Assembly (NCBI GenBank): GCA_009861545.1
Contig: VXME01000046.1
Coordinates: 1-64,000 of the forward strand
From: Acidobacteriota bacterium
GTDB taxonomy: Bacteria; Acidobacteriota; Vicinamibacteria; Vicinamibacterales; UBA8438
DNA length: 64,000 nt
Direction of reading: 5' to 3'
Below, in pieces: positions 7,934 through 15,661 of the stretch. Each line of letters opens with the position of its first letter. Within the stretch, counting starts at the first letter, position 1. A program made the position numbers and the translations under genes. The notes beneath the pieces are model-generated. The model was not told the origin of the DNA, ran no database searches, and saw nothing but the letters and a program-made list of their open reading frames with translations.

Positions 7934-9112
7934 TCAATCCGCGAGCAGCTCGCCGTCCCAGAGCGCGCGCAGGAAGTCCATCACCGGCAGAATGCGGATG
8001 CCGTCGATCACGCGGGCGGCGGACTCGCGGCAGACGACGATCCGGTGCTTCAGCGGCGTTTCTTCCGCGAGGCGCCGCAGGCCGGTCAGGTCCCGTTTCG
8101 TGACGGCGCCGGTCGCCTTGACCTCGATCGCGGCCGAATCGCCGACGACGAAATCGACCTCCGACCCGTCCGCGGTACGCCAGAAGGCGAGCGGCCGTGG
8201 GTCGCGAGCGTAGGCCAGCCACGCCCGCAGCTCGCAGAAGACGAGTTGCTCCAGTGCCGGGCCGAACGTCGGGCTGCCGGCTGCGATATGCGTGACGTCC
8301 GCCAGCACGTTGGCAACGCCGACATCGAAGAAGTACAGCTTGGCGTGGGACACCGGTTTGCGGCGGGCGCCGCCGGGTCTGAAGGGCCGGAGCAGCGTGG
8401 CCAGGAGCGTGTCCTCCAGAACCTGGAAATATTCGCGGACGGTACGGGCCGGCACCGCCGCGTCGGAGGCCAGACGTTCGAACACGATCGGCAGGCCGCG
8501 GCAGGCCGCCGCGGCCGTCAGGAAGCGGGAGAACGGCTCGATGCCGCGCACCAATCCCTCCGCCTGGATCTCGATCTGCAGGTAGCTCCCGCAGTAGGCG
8601 CGAAGGTCCTCGACGGGATCGGGCGAGAGGTAGATCGATGGTATGCCGCCGATGTTGATCGCCCGCATCAGGTCCCAGTCCGGCACCTCCGCGGAGACGA
8701 AGGGGAAGAGCGCGCGCGTGCGCGCCCGTCCCCCCAGCAGGTTTACGCCGCCGCGGCGCAGCTTGACGGGGCTGCTCGCGGCCATTACGAACCGCAGTCC
8801 GCGGCTCTCCATCAACTCGTGGACATCGTCGAGCAGGCTCGGGAGCTTCTGGACCTCGTCGATGATCACCGGACCCGTTCGAGGATCGCTCGCGGTCAAC
8901 TCGGCGCGGAGCCTGCCGGGGTCGCGTGAGAGTCGCAGGAACACTTCGCCGTGGAGCAGGTTGAACCCTGGCGCATCCGGGAAGCACTGCCGGAGCCACG
9001 TGGTCTTGCCGGTCTGACGGGGTCCGAACAGGAACACCGAACGGGTCCGAAGATCCCCAGTCAGATCGAGACGACGCGGCAGCCCGAGGGCGTCGCTACG
9101 CACGGGAGCCAT
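7934..9112 (-). CDS. AAA ATPase with DUF4143 (nuclease-fold) C-terminus
   Basis: 392 residues. N-terminal P-loop GPRQTGKT at residues 30-37, Walker B VIIDEVQKL near 100, and the sensor-like segment MAASSPVKLRRGGVNLLGGR, then the DUF4143 C-terminal domain with DGSEVDFVVGDSAAIEVKA, a PD-(D/E)XK-like Asp/Glu/Lys triad. These proteins are common, often in many copies per genome, and their role is not settled (toxin-antitoxin-like and defence roles have been proposed). It is flanked by genes on the opposite or same strand without evident operon links. The usual TGSS motif is AASS here, a mild deviation. Confidence 0.88.
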   Translation of the reverse strand: MAPVRSDALGLPRRLDLTGDLRTRSVFLFGPRQTGKTTWLRQCFPDAPGFNLLHGEVFLRLSRDPGRLRAELTASDPRTGPVIIDEVQKLPSLLDDVHELMESRGLRFVMAASSPVKLRRGGVNLLGGRARTRALFPFVSAEVPDWDLMRAINIGGIPSIYLSPDPVEDLRAYCGSYLQIEIQAEGLVRGIEPFSRFLTAAAACRGLPIVFERLASDAAVPARTVREYFQVLEDTLLATLLRPFRPGGARRKPVSHAKLYFFDVGVANVLADVTHIAAGSPTFGPALEQLVFCELRAWLAYARDPRPLAFWRTADGSEVDFVVGDSAAIEVKATGAVTKRDLTGLRRLAEETPLKHRIVVCRESAARVIDGIRILPVMDFLRALWDGELLAD

Positions 9113-9233
9113 TGTAGCGCAACAGTAATGCGGAAAATACCTACTTTCCCACAGTTATTCTGCGGATAATCCTATCCCGGTTCCTCGTGGACCAGCATCT
9201 CGTTACTCCGGCGCCCCGCAGATCAGCGTTTCG

Positions 9234-10547
9234 CTACTCCAGCGCTTCGTAGACGAGCGTCTGGAACTCGCGCTCGAGGTCGTAGGCCGCGAACGGGTTG
9301 AGTTGCGTCCAGACCATCCCGATCAGCTCCGCCGCGGGATCGATCCAGAAGAAGGTGTTCGCGGCGCCGGCCCAGCGGAACACGCCGTCGTTGTCCGGCT
9401 CCGGCGAGGCGTCCGCGTCCACCACCACCGCGAAGCCCAGACCGAAGCCGTAGCCGGGGCTCAGAAAGGTCCCGAGCTGGATTGGCACCAGCGCGTCCGG
9501 CAGCCGGTTCGAGCGCATCGCCTGCACCGTTTCGGATTCGAGGATGCGCACGCCGCCGAGCTCCCCGTCCTGCAGCAGCATCTGCGCGAACCGGATGTAG
9601 TCGGAAGCGGTCGAGGCAAGTCCGCCGCCGCCCGACAGCCAGCGCGGCCGTTGCGTGTACTGGCCGTCGACCGGCGAGTCGATCACCTGCAGGGCGCCGT
9701 CCGGGCGCGCGTAATGGACGGTGAAGCGGTCGCGCTTGTCGGCGGGCACCACGAAGGCGGTATCGCTCATGTCGAGCGGATCGAAGATGCGCGCCTGCAG
9801 GAACGCGTCGAAGGGTTGCCCGGAGGCGACCTCGACCACGCGGCCGAGGATGTCGGTCGACACGCTGTAGTTCCACCGGTCGCCGGGGCTGGCCAACAGC
9901 GGCAGGTCCGCCACCCGCCGCGCGAAGTCGTCGAGGCCTTCCGCCTGCGTAAAGAAACCCGACTGGCCGTAGATCCGGTCCACCGGCGAATCGCCGAAGA
10001 ACCCGTAGGTCAGGCCCGACGTGTGGGTGAGCAGGTGCTCCACGGTCATCGGCCGGGCCGGCGCCACGCGCTCGCCCGCATCGTTCAGCACGGTCACGTC
10101 GGCGAACGCGGGAATGAACTTCGAGACCGGGTCATCCAGCGCGACCGCGCCTTCCTCGACCAGGATCATCACCGCGACGCTGGTGAGCGGCTTCGTCATC
10201 GAGTAGATGCGGAAGATGTCGTCCGGCTCGAGGGGATCGCCGGCGGCGACGTCGCGCATGCCGGCGGTCTCCCAGTGGACGACCTGCCCGTGCCGGGCGA
10301 CCATGGTCATGACGCCGGCCAGCCGTCCGTCGTCGACGTAGGCGTGCATGGCGGGACCGATGCGGGCGAGGCCCTCGGAGGACATCCCGGCGCTCTCGGG
10401 AACGGCCGCGGGGAGGCCGGCATCCGCCCGGAGAGCGGTCGCGCCGCCCGGCTCGCCCTGCGGATCGCCGGCGGCGGGCCGGCCGGCGGCGGTCGACGCG
10501 GTGAGCACGACGAGCAGGGCGGCGAATTGCGCGGGTCGGGGAATCAT
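9234..10547 (-). CDS. Serine hydrolase, beta-lactamase class C/EstB-like (paralogue)
   Basis: 437 residues from the ATG at 10547, preceded by GGAGG on the minus strand; the open frame extends further upstream but without family features. Signal peptide about 1-22. SxxK is SMTK near residue 117, followed by HTSGL and WNYSVSTDILGRVVEV (Tyr-Ser-Val in place of Tyr-x-Asn). The C-terminus has WAGAANTFFWIDPAAELIG. It shares the overall plan and many motifs with the protein at 6594-7901, so the pair probably arose by gene duplication. A secreted esterase or amidase is the likely role. Confidence 0.88.
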   Translation of the reverse strand: MIPRPAQFAALLVVLTASTAAGRPAAGDPQGEPGGATALRADAGLPAAVPESAGMSSEGLARIGPAMHAYVDDGRLAGVMTMVARHGQVVHWETAGMRDVAAGDPLEPDDIFRIYSMTKPLTSVAVMILVEEGAVALDDPVSKFIPAFADVTVLNDAGERVAPARPMTVEHLLTHTSGLTYGFFGDSPVDRIYGQSGFFTQAEGLDDFARRVADLPLLASPGDRWNYSVSTDILGRVVEVASGQPFDAFLQARIFDPLDMSDTAFVVPADKRDRFTVHYARPDGALQVIDSPVDGQYTQRPRWLSGGGGLASTASDYIRFAQMLLQDGELGGVRILESETVQAMRSNRLPDALVPIQLGTFLSPGYGFGLGFAVVVDADASPEPDNDGVFRWAGAANTFFWIDPAAELIGMVWTQLNPFAAYDLEREFQTLVYEALE

Positions 10548-10697
10548 GGCGAGCCTCCTCTTGTCGGTCCGGCGACGGCGGCCGGGCACCGCCGTCTCGT
10601 CCGATGGTACTCGACCTCGGACGCCGGCCGGCGTCAGCCCCCGCACGGCTTCGTCGCCTGCGCGGGGTGCGACGGCAAGGCACGGGCGCGCCGCGAT

Positions 10698-10726
10698 TTG
10701 ACAACCGGCGCGCGGTAGCCGACTAT
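10698..10726 (+). promoter_or_regulatory. Sigma-70-type promoter of the small transcription unit
   Basis: TTGACA at 10698-10703, a 17-base spacer, then GACTAT at 10721-10726. The -35 box is perfect and the spacing ideal; the -10 box is weak (A2, A5 and T6 match). Predicted transcription start is near 10733. It reads away from the minus-strand hydrolase gene, into the mini-ORF and structured RNA. Confidence 0.6.
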
Positions 10727-10840
10727 CAGAGGGATGTCCGCGCCTCGGCGCGGCGGCATCCGGCGGGTCTGGGCGACGCCGGAGGCCGGGCGGGTTGGGA
10801 CCCGCCGATGAAGGGTGTGCCCAAGCAAGGAGGTGATCCA

Positions 10841-10885
10841 GTGGACGACCAAAGTACGGGCTCTGCGGAGGTGGCGTCCTCGTAG
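10841..10885 (+). CDS. Mini-ORF with perfect extended Shine-Dalgarno
   Basis: Fourteen codons from GTG to TAG, VDDQSTGSAEVASS. The Shine-Dalgarno AAGGAGGTGATCCA at 10827-10840 ends right at the start codon, with AGGAGG placed seven bases upstream. It is complementary to 14 bases of the conserved 16S rRNA 3' end, far beyond the usual five or six. An in-frame ATG at 10808 would give a 25-residue version but would place the Shine-Dalgarno inside the frame. The peptide has no recognisable domain. It may be a leader peptide whose translation matters more than its product. Confidence 0.5.
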   Translation: MDDQSTGSAEVASS

Positions 10886-10967
10886 GGACCTCCCGCGCTC
10901 CAACGGGTGGCGGGACGCCCCAATGATCGGGGTAACCCAACGCCACCATCGCAGAACCATCTTGGGG

Positions 10968-11001
10968 GGGCTCCGATCCGCATGGGTCGGGGCCCTTTCT
11001 T
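10968..11001 (+). terminator. Strong intrinsic terminator
   Basis: Twelve-pair stem (10968-10979 with 10984-10995, two G.U pairs), GCAT loop, then TTTCTT. It ends the small transcription unit and insulates the quinoprotein-like gene at 11190. Confidence 0.8.
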
Positions 11002-11189
11002 CATGTACGCGCTTCTACGCCCCGCCGCGCCGCCGTGCGTGCCGGGCTCCCCGGCGGCACGCGGGTGGTTGCCGCATCCCGTCTCGCCGGCAGGTGCGCG
11101 CCTCTACGCCAGCGTGCGATGATGTAGAGGCTCTTCGCCGCCCCGCATGGCGGCTCGGCGTGACCGGGCGGTGACTTGGAGGTCGACCC
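11002..11189. other. Intergenic stretch with two hairpins, upstream of 11190
   Basis: No gene is evident. It holds GCGTGCC/GGCACGC (11037-11043 with 11056-11062) and CCTCTAC/GTAGAGG (11101-11107 with 11124-11130). The promoter of the downstream gene should lie here but no convincing -35/-10 pair was seen. GGAGG precedes the ATG at 11190. Confidence 0.4.
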
Positions 11190-12530
11190 ATGAAGCGGAC
11201 GGTGCTCACTCTGAACCTGCTGGTGCTGGCTGCGGCCTTCGCCCTGGCGCGGCCCGCCGCGGCGAACGACAACTGGCCCCACTTCCGGGGTCCGACCCTG
11301 AACGCGGCGGTGGCCGACAACCCGGATCTGCCGGAGACGTGGAGCAGCACGGAGAATGTCGAGTGGGTCGCCGACATTCCCGGCCTCGGCTGGTCGAGTC
11401 CGGTGGTCTGGGGCGACCGCGTCTTTCTGACAACGGTGACCGCGGTGGGGGATTTCGAGCTGCCGAAGCCCGGGCTCTACGCACCTCGCGGACGACCGGA
11501 GCCGGTGCCGCTGGAGCACGACTGGCGCGTCTACTGCCTGGACCTGGAGACCGGGGCCGTCCTGTGGGAGCGCTCGGTGCGGCACGGCCGGCCCGGGTTT
11601 CCCCGCCACATGAAGAACACCTACGCGTCGGAGACGCCGACCACGGACGGGGAGCACGTCTACGTCCGCTTCGGCGACCTGGGTCTGTATGCCTTCGACA
11701 TGGAGGGCAACGAGGTCTGGCAGGTCCTGATTCCCGATCGGCGCACGCGGTCCGAGTGGGGCTCCGCCTCGTCGCCGCTGGTGTACGGCGACAAGGTGAT
11801 CATCCTCTACGACAACGAGGAGGAATCGTGGCTCGCCGCCCTCGACAAGCGGACCGGGGAGGAGCTGTGGCGCACGGCCCGCGACGAGGTGTCTACCTGG
11901 GCGACCCCCTACGTGTGGGAGAACGAGCTGCGCACCGAGATCGTCACCTCCGGCGTCAACCGCATCCGCTCGTACGATCTCGACGGACGGTTGCTGTGGT
12001 CGATGGACGGTCGGATGTCCTGGGCGGCCATCGCGACACCGTTCTCCAGCCACGGCCTCGTCTACGTCAACTCCGGCTACTTCCGTGACGAGCACCGCCC
12101 GGCCTACGCGATCCGCCCCGGCGCGAGCGGCGACATCACCCTCGCCGAGGGCGAGCGGTCGAACGCGTTCGTCGCGTGGTACCAGCCGCGCGCCGGCAAC
12201 TACAACACGTCGCCGCTGATCTACGGCGACATCTACTACAGTCTGCTCGACCGCGGGTTCTTCGAGGCCTACGACGCGGTCAGCGGCGAGCCGGTCTACG
12301 GGCGCCAGCGGATCCGGGTGGGAGCCAGCTTCACGTCGTCGCCGTGGGCCTACAACGGCAAGATCTTCGCACTGAGCGAGCAGGGCGATACCTACGTGAT
12401 CCGCGCCGGGCGCGAGTACGAGGTGATCGGCGTCAACAGCCTGGACGAGATGGCGATGGCGTCGCCGGCCGTCGCGGGGGATCGGCTGCTGATCCGCACC
12501 AACTCGAAGCTGTACAGCATCCGGAAGTAG
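11190..12530 (+). CDS. Secreted PQQ-like beta-propeller protein
   Basis: 446 residues with signal peptide 1-25 (cleavage near AAAND). The mature protein opens NWPHFRGPTLNAAV and carries repeated blades of the type VYCLDLETGAVLWERSV and LAALDKRTGEELWRTA, the tryptophan-docking motif of quinoprotein propellers. It lacks the longer insertions, vicinal cysteines and WGTGNPGP motif of true PQQ dehydrogenases, so it is probably a non-catalytic or differently functioning PQQ_2-type propeller. The alpha/beta hydrolase gene follows after 44 bases in the same direction and may share its transcript. Confidence 0.8.
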   Translation: MKRTVLTLNLLVLAAAFALARPAAANDNWPHFRGPTLNAAVADNPDLPETWSSTENVEWVADIPGLGWSSPVVWGDRVFLTTVTAVGDFELPKPGLYAPRGRPEPVPLEHDWRVYCLDLETGAVLWERSVRHGRPGFPRHMKNTYASETPTTDGEHVYVRFGDLGLYAFDMEGNEVWQVLIPDRRTRSEWGSASSPLVYGDKVIILYDNEEESWLAALDKRTGEELWRTARDEVSTWATPYVWENELRTEIVTSGVNRIRSYDLDGRLLWSMDGRMSWAAIATPFSSHGLVYVNSGYFRDEHRPAYAIRPGASGDITLAEGERSNAFVAWYQPRAGNYNTSPLIYGDIYYSLLDRGFFEAYDAVSGEPVYGRQRIRVGASFTSSPWAYNGKIFALSEQGDTYVIRAGREYEVIGVNSLDEMAMASPAVAGDRLLIRTNSKLYSIRK

Positions 12531-12574
12531 TGGATGCCGTTTGCGGATTGCACGATCACCGAGGAGGAACGGTC

Positions 12575-13582
12575 ATGGGGCCCAGCCGGAGAGAGTTCCT
12601 GAAGAGTGCCGGCGTCGCGGGCGCGGTGGCGGCGGCCGGCGGGTCGGTCCGACCGGCGGGCGCGGGAGCACAGACGCCATCGGGCCCTGCCGTGCTGCGG
12701 TCGATCGAGACCGACGTGCTGGAGATCGGCTACGAGGAGAGCGGCGACCCGGCCGGGTTCCCGATTGTCCTCCTGCACGGGTTCCCGTACGACATCCGAT
12801 CGTGGGACGGCGTGGTGCCGCCGCTGGCCGAGGCCGGGTACCGCGTGCTCGTGCCCTACCTGCGCGGCTACGGCACGACCCGCTTTCTCGATCCCGACGC
12901 CCCGCGGATGGCCGAGCAGGCGGCGATAGCCCAGGACGTCTCGGATTTCGCCGATGCGCTGGGGCTGGAGCAGGTGGCGCTGGCCGGGTTCGACTGGGGC
13001 AATCGGGCGGCGTGCATTACTTCCATCCTGCATCCCGAGCGGGTGCGCGCGCAGGTCGCCATCGGCGGCTATTCGGTGCAGGACACCGTGTCCCCGTCGG
13101 CTCCGTCCCCGTCGGCGGCGGCCGAGGCCCGCCTCTGGTACCAGTGGTACTTCAACACCGAGCGGGGCAGGGCCGGCCTGGAAGCGAACCGCCACGCGAT
13201 AGTGCGCTACCTGTGGGAGACCTGGTCGCCGACCTGGGAGTACACCGACGAGGCGTACAACCGCTCGGCCCCGGCCTTCGACAACCCGGATTTCGTCGAC
13301 ATCGTGATCCACTCCTACCGGCACCGCCACGGCTACGCGCCCGGCGAGGAGCGCTTCCTGGACGTCGAGCGACAGCTCGCCGAGCGGCCGCCGATCACCG
13401 TGCCGGCCATCGTGCTGCGCGGCAACGACAGCGGCTTCGGCCGGCCGTCGACCGACCCGACGGCCGATCGGGGCCGGTTCGTCAACCTCGTGGCGCGCCG
13501 CATCGTCGACGGCGCCGGACACGACCTGGCGCCGCAGCGGCCGGACGCCGTATCGTCGGCGCTGCTCGAGCTGCTCGCCTAG
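12575..13582 (+). CDS. Alpha/beta hydrolase, epoxide-hydrolase-like, Tat-exported
   Basis: 335 residues from the ATG at 12575, with GAGGAGGA upstream. A twin-arginine signal (SRREFLKSAG) and hydrophobic stretch end near residue 30. HGFPYD near 68 is the oxyanion-hole motif, GFDWGN near 138 supplies the nucleophile as Asp rather than Ser, and GAGHD near 315 supplies the catalytic His. An Asp nucleophile is typical of epoxide hydrolases and haloalkane dehalogenases, and the cap region with WYQWYFNTERG suits an epoxide hydrolase. The substrate is unknown; Tat export indicates a periplasmic role. Confidence 0.82.
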   Translation: MGPSRREFLKSAGVAGAVAAAGGSVRPAGAGAQTPSGPAVLRSIETDVLEIGYEESGDPAGFPIVLLHGFPYDIRSWDGVVPPLAEAGYRVLVPYLRGYGTTRFLDPDAPRMAEQAAIAQDVSDFADALGLEQVALAGFDWGNRAACITSILHPERVRAQVAIGGYSVQDTVSPSAPSPSAAAEARLWYQWYFNTERGRAGLEANRHAIVRYLWETWSPTWEYTDEAYNRSAPAFDNPDFVDIVIHSYRHRHGYAPGEERFLDVERQLAERPPITVPAIVLRGNDSGFGRPSTDPTADRGRFVNLVARRIVDGAGHDLAPQRPDAVSSALLELLA

Positions 13583-13672
13583 ACCGTCGGCGTCGCCGCC
13601 TCGCGAAACGCCCGCGTAACCTGGGTCGGGCTATACTCGCCGTTTGTCACGAACCCTTGAAGGAGGATCCAC

Positions 13673-14257
13673 ATGAAGCGCGCATCGATTCTTGTTCTCA
13701 GTCTGCTGGTCGCGGGTTTCTTCGCCGTCCACTCGCCGGGCGTTTCCGGCCAGGAGGACTTCACGACCCTCTTCGACGGATCCAACCTGGACGCCTTCAA
13801 TCCCATCGGCGACGCCAACTGGGAGATCGTCGACGGCGTCGTGCAGGCCGACAGCGGCAGCGGCTTCCTGGTGACGAAGGAGTCCTACGCCGACTTCCAC
13901 CTGACTCTGGATTTCTGGGTGGACGAGCCGGCCAACAGCGGCATCTTCGTCCGGTGCGCCGACGCCATGAGCGTCAACGACCGCAACTCGTACGAGGTCA
14001 ACATCTACGACACGCGCGCCGACCAGACCTACCGCACCGGCGGCATCGTCCACATCGCGGCGCCGAACAGCGTGGTGATGACTGGCGGACGGTGGAACAG
14101 CTACGACATCCGCGTGGAAGGCTCGCGCATCCTGGTGACGCTGAACGGCCTCCCGATGGTCGACGTCGAGGACACGCAGTTCGCCGACGGTCCGATCGCG
14201 CTGCAGTACGGGCTCGGCGTCGTGAAGTTCCGCAACGTGCGCGTCCGCGGGCTGTAG
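13673..14257 (+). CDS. Secreted DUF1080 (3-keto-disaccharide hydrolase-like) protein
   Basis: 194 residues with signal peptide 1-25. Starts at an ATG with a very strong ribosome-binding site, AAGGAGGATCCAC; a TATACT -10-like box lies at 13632-13637. The mature part begins FTTLFDGSNLDAFNPIGDAN, the DUF1080 hallmark, and has the concanavalin-like jelly-roll pattern ANSGIFVRCAD and RWNSYDIRVEG. DUF1080 proteins include hydrolases of 3-keto-glycosides, which are made by sugar-oxidising dehydrogenases. Its place among quinoproteins suits a role in oxidised-sugar breakdown, but that is inference. Confidence 0.85.
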   Translation: MKRASILVLSLLVAGFFAVHSPGVSGQEDFTTLFDGSNLDAFNPIGDANWEIVDGVVQADSGSGFLVTKESYADFHLTLDFWVDEPANSGIFVRCADAMSVNDRNSYEVNIYDTRADQTYRTGGIVHIAAPNSVVMTGGRWNSYDIRVEGSRILVTLNGLPMVDVEDTQFADGPIALQYGLGVVKFRNVRVRGL

Positions 14258-14478
14258 GGCATCGCGGATCGACGCGGGGGGAACGCCAGCGGCCGCGTGA
14301 CGACCGCATGCTTCCCCCCGGGTCGCCTGTCGGGGTTGCGCTCGCCGCTCGCGGAGACGGTCTGCGGCCACGCCGACCACCGGCTGTCGGAGCAGCAAGG
14401 GCAGGACGAGCGGAGCCGGCCGCGTCCGGGGAGTGATCTCGCCGGGAACCGACGCCCGGACGCAGAAAGGTGACAACG

Positions 14479-15516
14479 ATGAGCAGCCGGCAGACACGGC
14501 ATCACATGTACGTCGCGCTCCAGGACGACAACAAGATCTCGATCTTCACGATGCATCCGTCCACCGGCGCCCTGAGCTGGCAGGAGGACGTGGCGATCGA
14601 GGGCGGTCCGGCGCCGCTGGCGCTCTCGCCCGACAAGCGCGTGCTCTACGTCGGCCGGCGCGGGAGCCAGGAGATCTCCAGCTACGGGGTCGATCAGCGG
14701 ACCGGGAGCCTGTCGTTCCTGGGGACGACGCCGCTGCAGGGCGAGCCGGTCTACGTCTCCACCGACCGTACCGGGCGCTTCGTGCTCTCGGCCTACTACT
14801 ACCAGAGCACGGCGGCGGTGCACGCGGTGAACGACGACGGCGTGGCCACCTTCCCGCCCGTCGAGTGGCGCTTCACGGCGCACGGGGCGCATGCGATCCT
14901 GACCGACCGGTCCAACCGGTTCGCCTACGTTCCGCACATCGCCAACCGCGGTCCGAACCGGATCGACCAGTTCCGCTTCGACGCGCAGACCGGCCGGCTG
15001 ACGCCCGGCGACCCGCCCTTCCATGCTCCGGAGGAGTATCTCGGGCCGCGGGCGCTGGCGTTCCACCCGTTCCTCGACGTCGTCTACTTCTCGGACGAGC
15101 AGGGGAGCAGCGTGACCGCGTACGCGATCGCCCCGGACGAAGGAACGCTATCGCCGCTGCAGACCATCTCCACGCTGCCCGCGGGCTACACCGGGAACAA
15201 CACCTGCTCGCAGATCCGCATCTCGTCCACCGGCGAGTTCCTGTTCGCGCCGAATCGCGGGCACAACAGCGTCGCGAGCTTTCGCGTCGACGACACCACG
15301 GGTCGGCTGACGGCGGCGGCCCGCGTTGGGACAGAGCCGGTCCCGCGCGCGTTCGGCCTCGATCCGGAAGGTCGCTTCCTGTTCGCGGCCGGGCAGCAGT
15401 CCGGACGGCTGGCGTCCTACGCCGTGGACCACGAGAGCGGCGATCTCACGCCGCTCGAGACCTACGAGGTGGGCAACAACCCGATGTGGGTCCTGATGAC
15501 CACGCTGGACGGGTGA
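14479..15516 (+). CDS. Lactonase, seven-bladed beta-propeller (6-phosphogluconolactonase family)
   Basis: 345 residues from the ATG at 14479 (a GTG three codons earlier is possible); AGAAAGG lies upstream. There is no signal peptide, so it is cytoplasmic. The fold pattern is the YbhE/Pgl propeller: MYVALQDDNKISIFTM, APLALSPDKRVLYVGRRG, LAFHPFLDVVYFSDEQGSSV, FLFAPNRGHNSVASFRVD and a final NPMWV. The family hydrolyses 6-phosphogluconolactone or related lactones; without the pentose-phosphate genes beside it the exact substrate is open. It precedes a quinoprotein gene, and sugar oxidation by quinoproteins yields lactones, although those would arise in the periplasm. Confidence 0.85.
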   Translation: MSSRQTRHHMYVALQDDNKISIFTMHPSTGALSWQEDVAIEGGPAPLALSPDKRVLYVGRRGSQEISSYGVDQRTGSLSFLGTTPLQGEPVYVSTDRTGRFVLSAYYYQSTAAVHAVNDDGVATFPPVEWRFTAHGAHAILTDRSNRFAYVPHIANRGPNRIDQFRFDAQTGRLTPGDPPFHAPEEYLGPRALAFHPFLDVVYFSDEQGSSVTAYAIAPDEGTLSPLQTISTLPAGYTGNNTCSQIRISSTGEFLFAPNRGHNSVASFRVDDTTGRLTAAARVGTEPVPRAFGLDPEGRFLFAAGQQSGRLASYAVDHESGDLTPLETYEVGNNPMWVLMTTLDG

Positions 15517-15532
15517 ACGCGGCGGGAGCAGG

Positions 15533-15603
15533 CTGCTGCGACTGGAGTGCGAAGGGCGCTGGGGGTGGGATCCCGAGATCCCGAATGCGCCCAGCCGCAG
15601 CAG
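15533..15603. other. Nested intergenic hairpin
   Basis: Three coaxial perfect inverted repeats: CTGCTGCG/CGCAGCAG (15533-15540 with 15596-15603), GGGCGC/GCGCCC (15554-15559 with 15587-15592) and GGGATC/GATCCC (15567-15572 with 15577-15582, loop CCGA). It lies between the lactonase stop and the quinoprotein start. With no T tract it is not an ordinary intrinsic terminator; a 3'-end stabiliser or a 5' leader element of the quinoprotein gene are possible. Confidence 0.55.
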
Positions 15604-15661
15604 TTGACGGTGGCATGTGTATACGGTGGCGTGCAATGTGTGCGCACAGGTGGAGGAGGAG

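Larger units (their letters stand above)
10733..11001 (+). ncRNA. Candidate structured RNA/short mRNA, about 270 nt
   Basis: Bounded by the TTGACA promoter and an intrinsic terminator. Elements in order: a GCGGGT/ACCCGC hairpin at about 10791-10806; the extended Shine-Dalgarno sequence at 10827-10840; the mini-ORF; ACCTCC at 10888-10893, which can pair with the Shine-Dalgarno GGAGGT; and two competing helices that share 10941-10947. Helix A pairs 10862-10876 (inside the mini-ORF) with 10941-10955, 14 of 15 positions pairing including one wobble. Helix B pairs 10906-10912 with 10941-10947 and encloses a CCCC/GGGG hairpin. I do not recognise it as a known RNA family. A translation-sensing regulator or an anti-Shine-Dalgarno-binding RNA would fit. 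Confidence 0.5.

Noticed and set aside
5186-8929. A 1247-codon + strand frame across the quinoprotein, serine hydrolase and ATPase genes
   Set aside because: It is out of frame with three genes supported by motifs and starts, and its translation is Arg/Ala-rich noise.
10826-10842. Fragment of a 16S rRNA gene on the minus strand (CTGGATCACCTCCTT)
   Set aside because: Only 15 bases match the 16S 3' end; flanks do not resemble rRNA. An extended Shine-Dalgarno on the plus strand explains it better.
15604-15625. TTGACG and TATACG as a promoter for the quinoprotein gene
   Set aside because: The spacer is only about 10 bases, too short for a sigma-70 promoter.
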